A stretch of 64,000 nt of DNA from Prorocentrum cordatum (lineage: Eukaryota > Sar > Dinophyceae > Prorocentrales > Prorocentraceae): assembly GCA_963575745.1 (NCBI GenBank), contig CAUYUJ010014627.1, positions 841,348-905,347 on the forward strand. Reading direction: 5' to 3'. Position numbers and translations under genes: made by a program. Within the stretch, counting starts at the first letter, position 1; every line of letters starts with the position of its first letter. Below are positions 1 through 11,159 of the stretch, piece by piece. The notes below the pieces were generated by a model. That model did no database searches, was not told where the DNA came from, and saw only the letters and a program-made list of their open reading frames with translations.

Positions 1-355
1 TCTTCCACCTCCTCTTCCTCCTCCTGCTCCTCTTCCTCTCCATCCCACTCCTCCTTCCCCCTTCCCTTCCTCGTCCTCCTCCTCCCCCTCCTCCTCCTCC
101 CTTCCCTCCTCCTCCTCCTCCTCCTCCTCCTCCTCCCTCCTCCTCCTCTCCTCCTCCCCCCGCTTTCTATTCCTATTCCTCTCCTCCTCCTCTCCTTTCT
201 CCCTTTCATTCGCCCCTTCCCTCCTCCTCCTCCACCACCCACTCCCCCCCTTCTCCTCATCCTTCTGCTCCTCCTCCTCCTCCTCATCATCATCCTGCCC
301 ATCCCGCTGCTCTTCCTCCTCCTTCTCCGCCTCCTCCTACTTCTTCGCCCCTTTC
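1..355. repeat. (TCC)n-rich pyrimidine tract
   Basis: Imperfect TCC/CTCC repeat on the plus strand. It is the first of three related tracts at 1, 904 and 1844, each opening with TCTTCCACCTCC. It is interpreted as the tail of a composite element lying to the left of the window. Open frames across it encode only Pro/Ser/Leu runs. Confidence 0.9.
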
Positions 356-892
356 GGCAAACATCGTCTTAAACATGTGCAGCAATTTCTAGAATGGAGG
401 GCCGGTCGTTGTCAAAATGCGGTTCTAGCGTTAGCGCCGCACACATTCGTCTTAAACGTTTGCAACACATTCAAATATGGAAGCGGGTGCATGTCAAACC
501 ATGGCTCTCGCCTTAGCGTCGCGCGCATTCGTCTTAAACATTTGTAAGAATTTCAAGGATTCGTATGGCTGCAGTCCAAGGAGCGGTGTTGTGGCACGAT
601 TTCGACTCGTCAGGACGCACCAGTCAAGTGGATGCGTGGTTGACGTCCCAAGAACGGCGTTCTGGCACGATTTTTACGATTGTCCGCATGCAGGACTCCC
701 GTTGATCCGCGGCGTCGACGTTTCAGGACTGGTGTTTTGGCACGCCTGGGAATTCTCAGACGGTTGTCTTTCAATGGGCCACTCCCCGCAATGGAACATA
801 GTACATAACTTCTTATATGGACCTCTGAAGAGGGAACCTGGAGGGAGGGTATTGCAATTTCGTGGTTGCCTCTTCGGTTTGCACTGGTCCTC
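356..892 (+). repeat. Composite TCC-tailed element, copy A
   Basis: Two parts are visible. About 356-570 holds two to three degenerate 83-bp units containing boxes such as CTCGCCTTAGCG and GCGCGCATTCGTCTTAAAC. About 570-890 is a non-tandem core ending TTTGCACTGGTCCTCC, which runs straight into a TCC tail. The same order (83-bp units, core, TCC tail) recurs at 1297-1832, 10306-11091, 37131-38075 (minus) and 16641-17630 (minus). No coding capacity was seen. The multi-copy colinear structure suggests a non-autonomous mobile element; that is inference. Confidence 0.75.
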
Positions 893-1296
893 CTACTCCC
901 CCTTCTCTTCCACCTCCTCCTCCTCCTCCTGCTCCTCTTCCTCTCTATCCCACTCCTCCTTCCCCCTCCCCCTCCTCGTCCTTCTTCTCCCCCTCCTCCT
1001 TCTCCTCCTCCTCCTCCTCCTCCTCCTCCTCCCTCCTCCTCCTCCTCCTCCTCCTCCTCCTCCCCTCCTTCTTCTTCCTCCTCCTCCTCATTTTCCTCCT
1101 CCTCCTCCTCCTATTCCTCCTCCTCCTCCTCCTTTCTCCATTCTCCTTCGCCTCCCTTCCCTCCTCCTACTCCACCACCCACTCCCCCCCTTCTCCTCAT
1201 CCTTCTTCTCCTCCTCGTCCTCCTCCTCCTCCTCCTCATCATCCTGCCCATCCCGCTGCTCTTCCTCCTCCTCCTACTTCTTCGTCCCTTTCGGCA
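893..1296 (+). repeat. (TCC)n tail of copy A
   Basis: Long pyrimidine tract of TCC/CTC units immediately 3' of the core of copy A. It is near-identical in layout to 1-355, including the interruption CACCACCCACTCCCCCC. That makes 1-903 and 904-1843 a tandem duplication of roughly 0.9 kb. Confidence 0.9.
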
Positions 1297-1832
1297 AAAA
1301 TTGTCTTAAACATGTGCAGCAATTTCTAGAATGGAGGGCCGGTCGTTGTCAAAATGCGGTTCTAGCGTTAGCGCCGCACACATTCGTCTTAAACGTTTGC
1401 AACACATTCAAATATGGAAGCGGGTACATGTCAAAACGTGGCTCTCGCCTTAGCGTCGCGCGCATTCGTCTTGAACATTTGCAACAATTTCAAGGATTCG
1501 TATGGCTGCAGTCCGAGGAGCGGTGTTGTGGTACGATTTCGACTCGTCAGGACGTACCAGTCAAGTGGATGCGTGGTGTTGACGTCCCGGGAACGGCGTT
1601 CTGGCACGATTTATACGATTGTCCGCATGCAGGTCTCCCGTTGATCCGCGGCGTCGACGTTTCAGGACTGGTGTTTTGGCACGCCTGGGAATTCTCAGAC
1701 GGTTGTCTTTCAATGGGCCACTCCCCGCAATGGAACATAGTACATAACTTCTTATATGGACCTCTGAAGAGGGAACCTGGAGGGAAGGTATTGCAATTTC
1801 GTGGTTGCGTCTTGGGTTTGCACTGGTCCTCC
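1297..1832 (+). repeat. Composite TCC-tailed element, copy B
   Basis: Closely matches copy A along its length, with scattered substitutions. It has 83-bp units, then the core, then CACTGGTCCTCC. The A-B arrangement is a head-to-tail tandem in which each element starts in the pyrimidine tail of the one before. Confidence 0.75.
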
Positions 1833-1918
1833 TACTCCCCCTTCTCTTCCACCTCCTCCTCCTCCTCCTGCTCCTCTTCCTCTCCATCCCACTCCTCCTT
1901 CCCCCTTCCCCCTCCGGA
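1833..1918 (+). repeat. Third, short (TCC)n tract
   Basis: Begins like the tracts at 1 and 904 but stops after about 75 bases, where LINE-derived sequence begins (CCGGACCCTTCCCAG). The junction is the 5' truncation point of the LINE remnant. Confidence 0.8.
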
Positions 1919-3633
1919 CCCTTCCCAGTATGCTAGGCACGTGAGGGGTCCCATGTCAGCTCTGATCGCTCACCTGGACTCCAGAGGCTCCTGACGCGTG
2001 GCACGTGCCGCACGCGAATGATAGGGAGGATTTTGATTAGATTTTCTCGGACGCAGATTTAGTTGCGCTTGACCAGGCTCGTGGGCTTGTTGCCGACTTT
2101 GCTGCTGCCAACGCCTGTCTTCAGTGGCGGGAGGCCAGCAAGCATTTTTGCGGCGAAGGCCTCGAGCAAGGTCCCGACAACACGTCACTTCGACATCTCA
2201 TCAGGGAACTTCAGGGCGTCAAGAAAGGGGGTGAACAGTTAGCCGAGGTTCTTCTTAACGTTGCCGTGGGCGGCTCGTGGCCTCTTTCACGGAGAAAGGA
2301 CGAGGGGCTCATCCAATGCGCCTTGTGCCCTAGATGCCGTGAAGGGGACGAGACCCCACTTCACCGTTATTATTTGTGCCCAGCCAACACTGGGAACCCA
2401 GTGTATGAGGCCACTGATTTTTTACGTATGCAGGCAATCACACAAGGGGAGCAGACACAGTGCTTTTGGTATCGGGGTATCATACCAGCTTCCTGGACTC
2501 GTGTTGAACGACCTGCGCAGGTCGAGGCTTGGAACCTCCTAGGCGCCCCAGAGGAGTCCCTCGGTCCTGGGTTCCTGGGTGTTGGGTCCTGGTCCTCTCC
2601 TCTCCTCGTGTTCGGGGACGCGTCGGGGGGTCCCGACACCCGCAATAGGCACCTTAGGAGGGTAGGGCTCGCAGCTGTCGTCATTCGAAGTTTCGAGCCT
2701 CTAGTTTTGGGCCCTGGCGTTGCAGGTCCTTTGGTTGGAGACGAGCAGACGGTACCTCTCGGGGAACTTCGAGCTCTGGAGGTCACCATCAGGCTCTCGC
2801 AGGGTTACGTGTGCTTTGTGTCCGACAATGAAGCGGTCGTCAGAGGCTGGTGGGAAAAAGCGTATCTTCATCCTGAAGGCTCCCTGGCACCGATTTGGAG
2901 AGAAATCGGGAAGTTGCTCGAGGTCAGGCCAGCATCGGAGATTGTTGTTCTTCAAGTCCCCTCTCATCTCGACCCTCAGCAGTATCATGAACGGGGGATC
3001 CCCATCCATCTCGGCATCGGGAATACGGTTGCGGATGAACTGGCAAGGCTTGCAGCTAAGCAGTGTCGTGTCCCTGAAGCCCAGAGGGCCCAGGTGGCGG
3101 AGGTTGAGAGGAAAGCATGTTTGGTGCGGAAAAGGTTGGTGAGGGCCACTCTTGATGCGATGTCACACCCCATGGAGTCGCCTGAAGATCCATCCAATCC
3201 TGGACTGTCACCTCCTCCTCCCCCCCCTCCTCCCCCTCCCCCCCCGAGGCCTGCTGCTGTTGCCCTTTTCACATCTGCTCACACCATCGACAGCGAGGGT
3301 CGGAAGTGTTCGACGTGTTTCAATTCCTCATCTCAAGCGGGCCGCACCGCCTGGCTAGGAACCCCGTGCGTGCCATCCATTCCCGTCTCGAGCGAGCTCT
3401 CTCGGCCTCCGACAGGGGGGCGGGTCCACTTGGCGGGGGGTTGGGTCCATGAATCTCATAGCATGGTGCACTCCTCCGTTGTCAGTGCGTGGATTTGTAG
3501 AGATTGTGGCAATTTCGGTCAGGACCAGCTCAGACTGTTGGGCTCCGAATGCCAGCCGTCACGGATAACTCGCAAGAGACGCGAGTATCTCAGCAGATTC
3601 ATGAAGGGCCTCAGGCCCAAGGATCTGGCTTAG
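1919..3633 (+). pseudogene. 5'-truncated LINE ORF: RT C-terminal part, zinc knuckle, RNase H, terminal zinc finger
   Basis: The C-terminal part of a non-LTR retrotransposon polyprotein. From 2041 the frame is open to TAG at 3631-3633, about 530 codons. It shows a CxxC...H...C knuckle (CALCPRCREGDETPLHRYYL), then a complete RNase H domain. Its four acidic residues are visible: D at 2617 (FGDAS), E at 2764 (GELRALE), D at 2824 (SDNEAV) and D at 3034 (VADELA). A proline run from the CCTCCC repeat near 3211-3246 follows, then Cys/His pairs (CSTC near 3309, CRDC near 3500), as in the tails of dinoflagellate LINE proteins. Upstream, related sequence (GPMSALIAHL) sits in another frame and a TAG at 2038-2040 breaks the frame, so the copy has decayed. 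The RT catalytic core is absent. RNase H would remove RNA from RNA-DNA hybrids during reverse transcription. Family assignment rests on motif order; species-level identity is not claimed. Confidence 0.85.
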
Positions 3634-3880
3634 AGTGGGAGGATGTTGCTTCGCAACTGTTCCGATTCCGATTCCGATTACGATTCCTCCTCCTCCTCCT
3701 CCTCCGCCTCCTCCTCCTCCTCCTCTTCCTCCCTCCTCCTCCTCTTCCTCCTCTTTCTCCTCCTCCTCCTCCTCCTCCTCCTCCTCCTTCTCCTCCTCCT
3801 CCTCCTCCTCCCCCTCCTATTCCTCCTCCTCCTCCTCCTTTTTCCCTTCTCCTTCGCCTCCCTTCCCTCCTCCTCCGCCC
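3634..3880 (+). repeat. LINE 3' end and its (GATTCC)n(TCC)n tail
   Basis: Only about 40 bases separate the LINE stop codon from a short GATTCC repeat, which grades into about 200 bp of TCC units. This is the 3' tail position of the retroelement. Confidence 0.8.
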
Positions 3881-4149
3881 CCTCCTTCGCCCCTGGAGGG
3901 CGGGCGCCACCTGCACACGAAGGGGGACGGAGCGGCTCCGGGGGGAGGCATCGCGAGCTGGACTCTGCGATGCATGGCCGACCGGTCGGCGAGATAGGCT
4001 CCCATTGGCAAGTCCGAACGCTCCTGGGTGGGGCGGGCTATCGGGCCAAGGCCTCCGGCCGTCTGAATAATTCTCCAAGCCTTCCCCGCAATTGCAGGCG
4101 GCTTCTCGGAAGGCCGCAGGGCTTCTGAGAAGCTCCGCCGCCTTCTAAT

Positions 4150-4280
4150 AATCGGCTAGATGTAAGAGTGGCCTTTCGCCAGCGTGACCCTTGGAGTGGG
4201 CCCTCTGGGGATCCCCCGATTGCGGAATGCGATGCGACCGTTGCGTCTTGCGCTCTGTGTTCTCCCAGTTGGGCGATCAA
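4150..4280 (-). repeat. Dispersed repeat R1, copy 1
   Basis: Read on the minus strand, this matches 11549-11704 and 57596-57745. All three share a GATCGGGGG-like box, a GGGCCC box, then CTCCGGCGAAAGG and a CACTCTTACGTCTAGTCGA-like end. Non-coding. The element class is unknown. Confidence 0.65.
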
Positions 4281-4285
4281 TGGGC

Positions 4286-5210
4286 GATAAGGGGGTCGCC
4301 CTTTGATGGACTGTCAAGAGGTCAAGGCTAAAGCAGGTTGGAGCATCGACGGCTGGGGTGCCTCCACAAAGCGGGGCGGCGGTTTTCGAGCTTTTGCGGC
4401 ATTTTGCTGCGTAGAGGCCGCCGATCGGCGGTCAGGACCGCTCCGAGAGAGCGGCCGCGGAGCGGCCCCGCGGCGGCGGGGAACAACGGCGGCGGAAGGG
4501 GCGCACGTCGTCGTCGCGCTATTTTTGACAGCCGCAGCTGTCAAAAATAATCATGCAGCATCCCCTCCCCCCCTCCCCCCTTCCCCCTGTACCACCCGGC
4601 CTGCCCGAGCGCACGTGAAGTGCGCTCTTTCCCCACAATGGGGGGTCGATGGCAATGTCCCTCTGTGGTGTCGTCCCCATTTGGCTAGCGACTTTGCTGC
4701 AAACGGCTGTGCTGGTGCATTTTGTCGTACAATGTCGTCTGGCGCTCCCTACGTTCGGGTTCAGAAAACCCTCGCGAGCTTTGAGACAGGGGACCTGCAG
4801 GGTGTATTTGTCAAAGTGCGTAAGATGCAGGCGTCGTCTCACTCTGTTGGTGATGGACATGTGGCTGTCCGCATTTCAGCCCCCCCCCCCCCACGCCGGG
4901 GGCGGGATATACGCTGAAATATTCCCCGATGGTCGACACTACCCATGCGCCCACGCCCGCCATGCCGCACAGATGCAGATTATAATTCGGCAGCGTGACG
5001 CTGCAAAGAGAATCCCTTGTTCAGCACATGCAAATTTTGTTCGTGACGCGCAACTTTACGATCCTACAGCGTACGGCAGGCTCTGGGGCGAGCCAGACTG
5101 TGAAAAGAGCTCCCCTTCGTCTGAGCAGCAACTTATCATTCAAACCTCGGTGGCCATTGCGATAATAACATTTGGAGCAACTGCCGCCCTGTATCCGTGT
5201 GGCAGCCGAA
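4286..5210. other. Unassigned GC-rich sequence
   Basis: No recognisable protein, RNA gene or array. It contains one perfect hairpin (4520-4549) and a C run near 4880. Short open frames lack any family signature. Confidence 0.5.
4520..4549. other. Perfect 13-bp inverted repeat (hairpin)
   Basis: TATTTTTGACAGC is followed by the 4-base loop CGCA and its exact reverse complement. The arms are AT-rich in a GC-rich setting, and there is no U run typical of a terminator. Function unknown. Confidence 0.8.
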
Positions 5211-5214
5211 AATT

Positions 5215-5500
5215 TTGAGGCGAACGTGCGTAACGCTGAGGCGAGAACGATACCTTGAACACCACCCGCTGCTTCAACCGTTACTGCTGTTGGAGACTAT
5301 TCGCGCGAATGTTCGTTGGGCTAAAATGAACGTCAGATGGTGAAAACGGCCTGGGCTCCATCCATGTAGCTGTTGGAGATGCCAAGTGTTCGGATCATGC
5401 GTTGCGAAAGCGCCTCCGACGAAGCGCTTAGGCGGGCCTGCCGACACGTCTTGTGGTGCGACGGGGAGGAGTTCATTGCACAGCGTGGGGGAGGACAATG
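5215..5500 (-). repeat. Degenerate composite-element remnant (copy G)
   Basis: Contains diverged 83-bp unit boxes (GAGGCGAACGTGCG, CTCCATCCATGTAGCTGTTGG). It ends in a CCGACACGTCTTGTGG box that also terminates the array at 17565-17600, and then grades into purine-rich DNA, as the other minus-strand copies do. Confidence 0.55.
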
Positions 5501-6895
5501 TGAAGTATGGAACGGGGGAGGGGAAGGAAAGGAGGCAAGGGGGGCGGATGGAGAAGGAGGAGTAGGAAAACCATCAAGATGAGGTGGAGGAAGATTATAC
5601 CATGCACGGGCTTTCCGGAGGGCCGTTGTCGCCCTCCCGCTCATAGATTTCCAACGTCGCGAACAAGCATCCCCACACACGTATTTCTGCGATTCTGGCG
5701 TCTTGGGGTTCTCGGACCTGGTGCAATTCATCATCGACCCGCGAGAAACCAAACCGTCCCGGGGGTAGAGTCGAGAGCTGTGCGGACCGAGCCTGGGCCA
5801 AGGCACGGATCCCCCTGCTCCTCGCCCTGCTGCTTCTGCTCTTCATGATCCCCCCCGAGGCGGAAGCGGGGCCAAAACGGATATTCAATGACACCTCGAT
5901 CTCTGGAGCCCGACGCGCTATGCAGAAATGCTCGACCCGGCCGGCTCTCTTGCGACAGGTGCAAAGGGGGATGGGGGCTTTGAAGATGATGTGCGAGTTT
6001 GGCTTCCTTGGGATGGCGGTCCACCAAGGCTCGCTGGCGTTGCAAGCCCTGACCGTTGTTGGGGCGCTCCCTGGGACGTGCCTTCTAAAATTCTTGGGAG
6101 CCCGACTCGCTGAAAGCGCCCCAGGCGAGGCGAGGCGAGGCGAGGCGCTGGCGTGCGTCCCGACGGGGGGACGGCCCTACAAGGGCGCGGCGTGTGGGCC
6201 GGGGCCCGGTCAGAGCTGGGGGTCGGTGTTGTGGTGAGAAACAAATTTCTCTTTCAATCTCTCTGGAACCATTGATTATTGCAATCTTTGCCGTCGTCGT
6301 CGCTGCTGTGCATAATTTGCTCCGCGCGTAGAATCCGCTCGAGCGAACCCCAGCGACAGCACACCCAAACGAACACCAGGACACCGGAAGCACGCACGCC
6401 TGGATGCACGCGTGGAGCATCCGGAGGCCGCGCGCTGCATGCACACGGGCAAGCCTGGCCCACATGGTCCTCGAAGGGCCGAGCGCTGGAAAGACACCTG
6501 GCCACGTGTGCCCGCGGGCTGAGATTCTCTACGGCGGCGCCGTTCGCAGGGGCGAGGGCGGAGAACGCGAGGGTCTGGGGCCTCTCCATGAGCCGCAGAT
6601 CTAGTCGAACACTGCGCGTTTCCCCGAAACGCTGACCGCGACAGGCCAATTTGTCATCCGCCGATACGGGGCACTGGGTAAGGAACCACTGGATGAGGAA
6701 CCCGGGAAGCTGGTGGACCTCCAGTCGTGCTGTGGCCGCGGATCTCACCGCCGCCCTGATGAGGACCCCCCCAGGGTCCGAAGCCTCCTGGGCACCTTCT
6801 TCAACGAAAGCCCCCACCATCAAAGATGCGTGATAGGCCATTGTTGGCAAAGTTCACCTTCTCGTCGTCGTCATCCTCCTCCAACTTCCCTGGTT
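5501..6895. other. Unassigned sequence
   Basis: A purine-rich stretch at 5505-5585 is followed by GC-rich unique sequence. A short GGCGA pentamer repeat lies near 6122-6147. No gene could be supported; open frames in all directions overlap without family motifs. Confidence 0.4.
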
Positions 6896-6899
6896 ATTC

Positions 6900-7390
<491 letters not shown>

Positions 7391-7740
7391 CTTCGGCCAA
7401 CGCCCGTGTGTGCATCCAGCCGCCCGGTAAGGCTCTTGCCCGCAGGGGTGCCGCCCAGCGGCGGCTCGTTGCAAGGTGGGCGTCGGGAGCTCGAGCAAGG
7501 CTCGTCCCGCTCTCGCGCTGGAGGACGCTCGCTCGCCGCCGCAGCGCGGTCGGCAGGTGGCCCGGTCGGCAGGCGGCGGCAATCTGTTTTTTCAACCCTG
7601 CCTTTTTTATATTATTATGTGTATATTGTTTCCTGATATGATATTTTCGGCCTCCAAGGTCTGCCACTGGGCCCCAGGACAGTCAAACATGGATCCGGGA
7701 CGAAGAAGAAGCACCTTCGGGACCTCTGGGGCCGCGGATT
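7391..7740. other. Unassigned GC-rich spacer
   Basis: Unique sequence between two repeat arrays, with a short AT-rich patch near 7605-7645. No gene or RNA signal was recognised. Confidence 0.4.
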
Positions 7741-7754
7741 GAACGAGTCACATC

Positions 7755-7850
7755 GTCGGATGTCTGGGGAAGAAGTGGAGGAGGAGGGAGAGAAGGAGGA
7801 GGAAGAGGAGAAGGAGGAGGAGGAGGAGGAGGAGGAGGAGGAGGGAAAGG
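7755..7850. repeat. (GGA)n tract
   Basis: Purine tract of GGA/GAA units directly left of a terminal-inverted-repeat element. Confidence 0.9.
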
Positions 7851-7872
7851 GGGGGGGAGCACAGAAGGAGAA

Positions 7873-8030
7873 ACCCCGACATAAACACAAACTTCCGGTC
7901 CGGACGGATTTCTTGGATCGGCGCTGGACCCCCCTTGCGCCAGCGGCACCACAAGGGGAGGGGGGCGCAGCGAAGATCCAAGAACCCCGCGCGGACCTCT
8001 GACATTTTCTGCTCATGCAGTTTTTTCGTC
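7873..8030. mobile_element. MITE family N, diverged copy
   Basis: The left end GACATAAACACAAAC and the following GGATTTCTTGGATCGG are mirrored on the right by GATCCAAGAACCCCGCG and GCGGACCTCTGACATTTT. The pair forms imperfect terminal inverted repeats around a GC-rich centre. It is the same family as 54108-54286. Too short to encode a transposase. Confidence 0.65.
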
Positions 8031-8219
8031 GTCGAGTGCGGTGGGCAGGGGAATGAAGTGGGGGGGGCTCCGAAATGGGGGCTCACGGGGCATCCTGGCG
8101 GCGAGGGGCCGCCCCTTGGCGCAGGTGGTTGGGCCCGAGCGTGGTTCACTTTGTCCGCTGGGCTGTGCAGACGCGCTCTGACCTTTCCCGACCTCTTCTC
8201 CAACTTCCTCGTGCTGCTC

Positions 8220-8460
8220 CGCCTGCTCTTCCCCCTCCTCCTCCTGTCCTCCTCCTCCTCCTCCTCCTCCTCCTCCTCCTCCTCGTCTTCGTCCTCCTGG
8301 TCCTCCTCCTCGCGCTGCTCCGCCTCCACCCCCTGCTGCTGCTGCTCCCCCTCCTTGCCCACCTCCTTGTCCTCGTCCTCCTCGTCGTCCTCCTTCTCCT
8401 CCTCCGCTTCCTTCTTCTTCTTCTTCTTCTTTTTCTCCTCCTCCTCCTCCTATGCTTCCT
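8220..8460 (+). repeat. (TCC)n tract
   Basis: TCC-rich tract with CTG and TTC interruptions. No composite-element core was found at its left edge. Confidence 0.9.
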
Positions 8461-8633
8461 CTCCTGCCCATGTCCGTCAGGACGGGAAGAAGGAGTGTCG
8501 AGCAGGATGAATACAAATGACAAGGTGGAGGACGAGAGGAGGAGGATCCGCTCCGTCGTCCTCGTCCTCCCCCGTTCTTTTTCTTACCGCCTTCCTTATT
8601 TTCCTCCCTCTTCACTCCCCGACGAGCCCCGCG

Positions 8634-8907
8634 ACGAGGACGGCGACAACGACGACGACGACGATGACGACGATGCCGCCGATCTCGACGACGACGACGA
8701 GGACGACGAGGACGAGGAGGACAAAGACGACGACGACGACGACTACGACGACGCCAACTCCGACGACGACGAGGACGACAACCCCGACGACGACGACGAC
8801 GGTACCGCACGGGCTTAAACCGCCCCATCGGCGCCGAATCGTCGAGCCGGTCCAGCCGGGGACCTCGACGCGGGCGGCGCGGCCGTCGTAGCCGCCGCAG
8901 TCGTCGT

Positions 8908-8938
<31 letters not shown>

Positions 8939-8945
8939 GTCGTCT

Positions 8946-9042
<97 letters not shown>

Positions 9043-9176
9043 GGTCGTCGTCGTCGCTGTTGTCGTCGTCGTCGTCGGGGTCGTCGTCGGGGTCGTCGTC
9101 GGGGTCGTCGTCGGGGTCGTCGTCGTCGTCGTCGTCGTCGTCATCGTCGGAAAGTCGTCGTTGCCGCCGTCGTCGT

Positions 9177-9210
<34 letters not shown>

Positions 9211-9320
9211 TCGTCGCCGTTGTCGTGGTTGTCGCCGTCGTCGTCGTCGTCATCGACGTCCTCGTTGTCGTCGTTGTCGTCGTCGTTGTTGTCGTCTTCG
9301 TTGTCATCGTCGTCGTCGTG
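8634..9320. repeat. Inverted (GAC)n / (GTC)n arrays
   Basis: The plus strand carries GAC/GAC-like units to about 8805, an 85-90 bp GC-rich spacer, then several hundred bases of GTC units with GGGTCGTCGTC interruptions near 9075-9120. The two blocks are reverse complements and could fold back on each other. Confidence 0.9.
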
Positions 9321-9329
9321 AAGACAGAT

Positions 9330-10305
9330 CAGACTAACAAACATATCCCCACGAATCTCGCGGTTGCCAGAGGGGCTGGACGGTGAATTGTCCCGTGGTT
9401 TGTGCCAACTTTTTCCATGGCTGTTTCGTGGGTTGTCGAGTTGAAAATACATGTCGGAATGTACGTCCACTTGCATACATATCGGATAAGTATATTGCGT
9501 GGGTACTCTTGTAACCATACCCATGTACATATTATTTTCGGATATGTATATCTGCATATACATGCACGTGTCTGTCTCTCTCTCTCTCTCTATATATATA
9601 TATACATGCCTGCAACTCAGCGCCTTTCTGATTCGCATGTCTTACAATGCATACTACTCTTTATGCGGAATAAACAAGGTAGTATATGAAAGCATTCAAA
9701 ATTTGTTTGGTAGTTGCATGGGTGGATCAAGCGAGCGTTCAGATTTAATCACATCGGTGACTAACTAAGTATGGATATGTGTAAGGTAAACAATTGTCCG
9801 TGTACATATACATACATTCGACAAAGCGGAATGATATATTGCATACGCGGGAAGGGTGGTCTGTGAGGCAGAGGTTCGCCGCACGCCAGATGTCCTACGT
9901 TATTTTCCAATCGTGGCCGTGCTGATTGGAACAATAACGTAGCAATTTCAGGATCGGTGCAGTGCTTCCGTCGCTCCCGCCCAGGCGCGGGCCACGATGC
10001 TGGATTCGATTCTCTCCTCGCCGCTGTTTTTGTTCTCCTCCTTTTCCTTCTTTGCCCCTTGCTGCTGCTGCTGCTCCTGATCCTCCAAGAGGCGCGAGGG
10101 GTGTATGGATCTGTCCTAGGAGCCATCCAGCGGGCGAGCGCCATGGAGACTCACCGATGCGCCCGTGCCGGGCCCATGCTGGTCCCTGCCTGCTGCTAGA
10201 AGGCCCTCCGCACCCTTGGGCCCTGAAACTCAGGACGGCCAGGGCGCGCTGCGGCAAAACGCGATGTGGAGGCCAATGTACCCTCGGATTGCCTTCGGTT
10301 GTCTC
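9330..10305. other. Unassigned, AT-richer spacer with (CT)n(TA)n
   Basis: The only clear structure is a CT run followed by a TA run at about 9573-9604. Sequence at 9400-9900 is lower in GC than its surroundings. No gene signature. Confidence 0.5.
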
Positions 10306-11091
10306 GTCTTTTCTCCAATTCGTTTTCCTTATTGATAATTTCTCCCTGTCGCACCCCGAGGCCAGTGTTTAGGGCGGGCTGGGCGTTTCGCCATTTATGA
10401 TCTTGAAATTTAAAATTGGGAACATTTTCGCAGATGGAGGGCGGGTTGTTTTTCAAAATGTGGCTTACGCCCAAACGCTTCGCGCATTCGTTTGGAAAGT
10501 TTGTAAGAGTTTCCCGGGTTGAGTACAGCCAATTTTCAAAATGTGGCTCTCGCCGTAGCGCCGCGCGCATTCGTTTTGAAAGTTAGCAAGAGCTTTGCAG
10601 ATTGAGGATCGCCCATTTTCAAAACGTGGGTATCGCTTTAATGCCGCGCGCATTCGTTTACAGTTTACAAGCGTTTCACGGATTGAACGCGGTTCCTTAA
10701 CAACATGTGGCTCTCGCCTTGGCGCCGCGCACATTATTTTGTAAGCTTTTGTACGAACTTCGCGGATTTCCATGGTCACCGTAGCAAAAATGGTGTTTTG
10801 GAAAGACTCTGGATCTTGCGGGTGCAACAATTAAATTGGTTCGCGGTGTTGAGATCCGAAGAATGGCGTTTTGGCACGGCCCAGAGTCGTCAAGGCGCAA
10901 CAGTCAGGTGGATCCGTGGCGTTGAAATCCCGAAACACATTTTTTTTGGCATGCTTCAGGGTCTTCACGCGGTTGTCTTCCAACGAGGCACTTTCCCCCA
11001 ATGGAAATGAACCGCTGTAGGGGCATATGAAGGGGGATCTTGGAAGGAGGATGTATTCCAACATCGTTGATGTTCTTGGGTTCACACTGGT
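10306..11091 (+). repeat. Composite TCC-tailed element, copy C (best forward copy)
   Basis: The left end contains TCTCCCTGTCGCACCCCGAGG and a GGGCGGGCTGGGCGTTTCGCC-like box, both matched in reverse near 37990-38060. About five 83-bp units follow (10430-10800; box TTCAAAATGTGGCTCTCGCC), then a core to 11090 containing a CCCCCAATGGAAATGAACCGC-like box, and GGTTCACACTGGTCCCCCTCC leads into the tail. This copy best defines the left end, unit array, core and tail. Confidence 0.75.
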
Positions 11092-11157
11092 CCCCCTCCT
11101 CCGCCTCCTCCTCCTCCTCCTCCTCCTCCTCCTCCTCCTCCTCCTCCTCCTCCTCTA
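11092..11157 (+). repeat. (TCC)n tail of copy C
   Basis: Almost pure TCC units starting at the core's terminal CTGGTCCCCCTCC. Confidence 0.95.
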
Positions 11158-11159
11158 CC

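Noticed and set aside
477-1994. Long plus-strand frame of about 505 codons
   Set aside because: It runs through two composite elements and a TCC tract. The middle is poly-Pro/Leu/Ser and the ends repeat each other, so it reflects the repeats.
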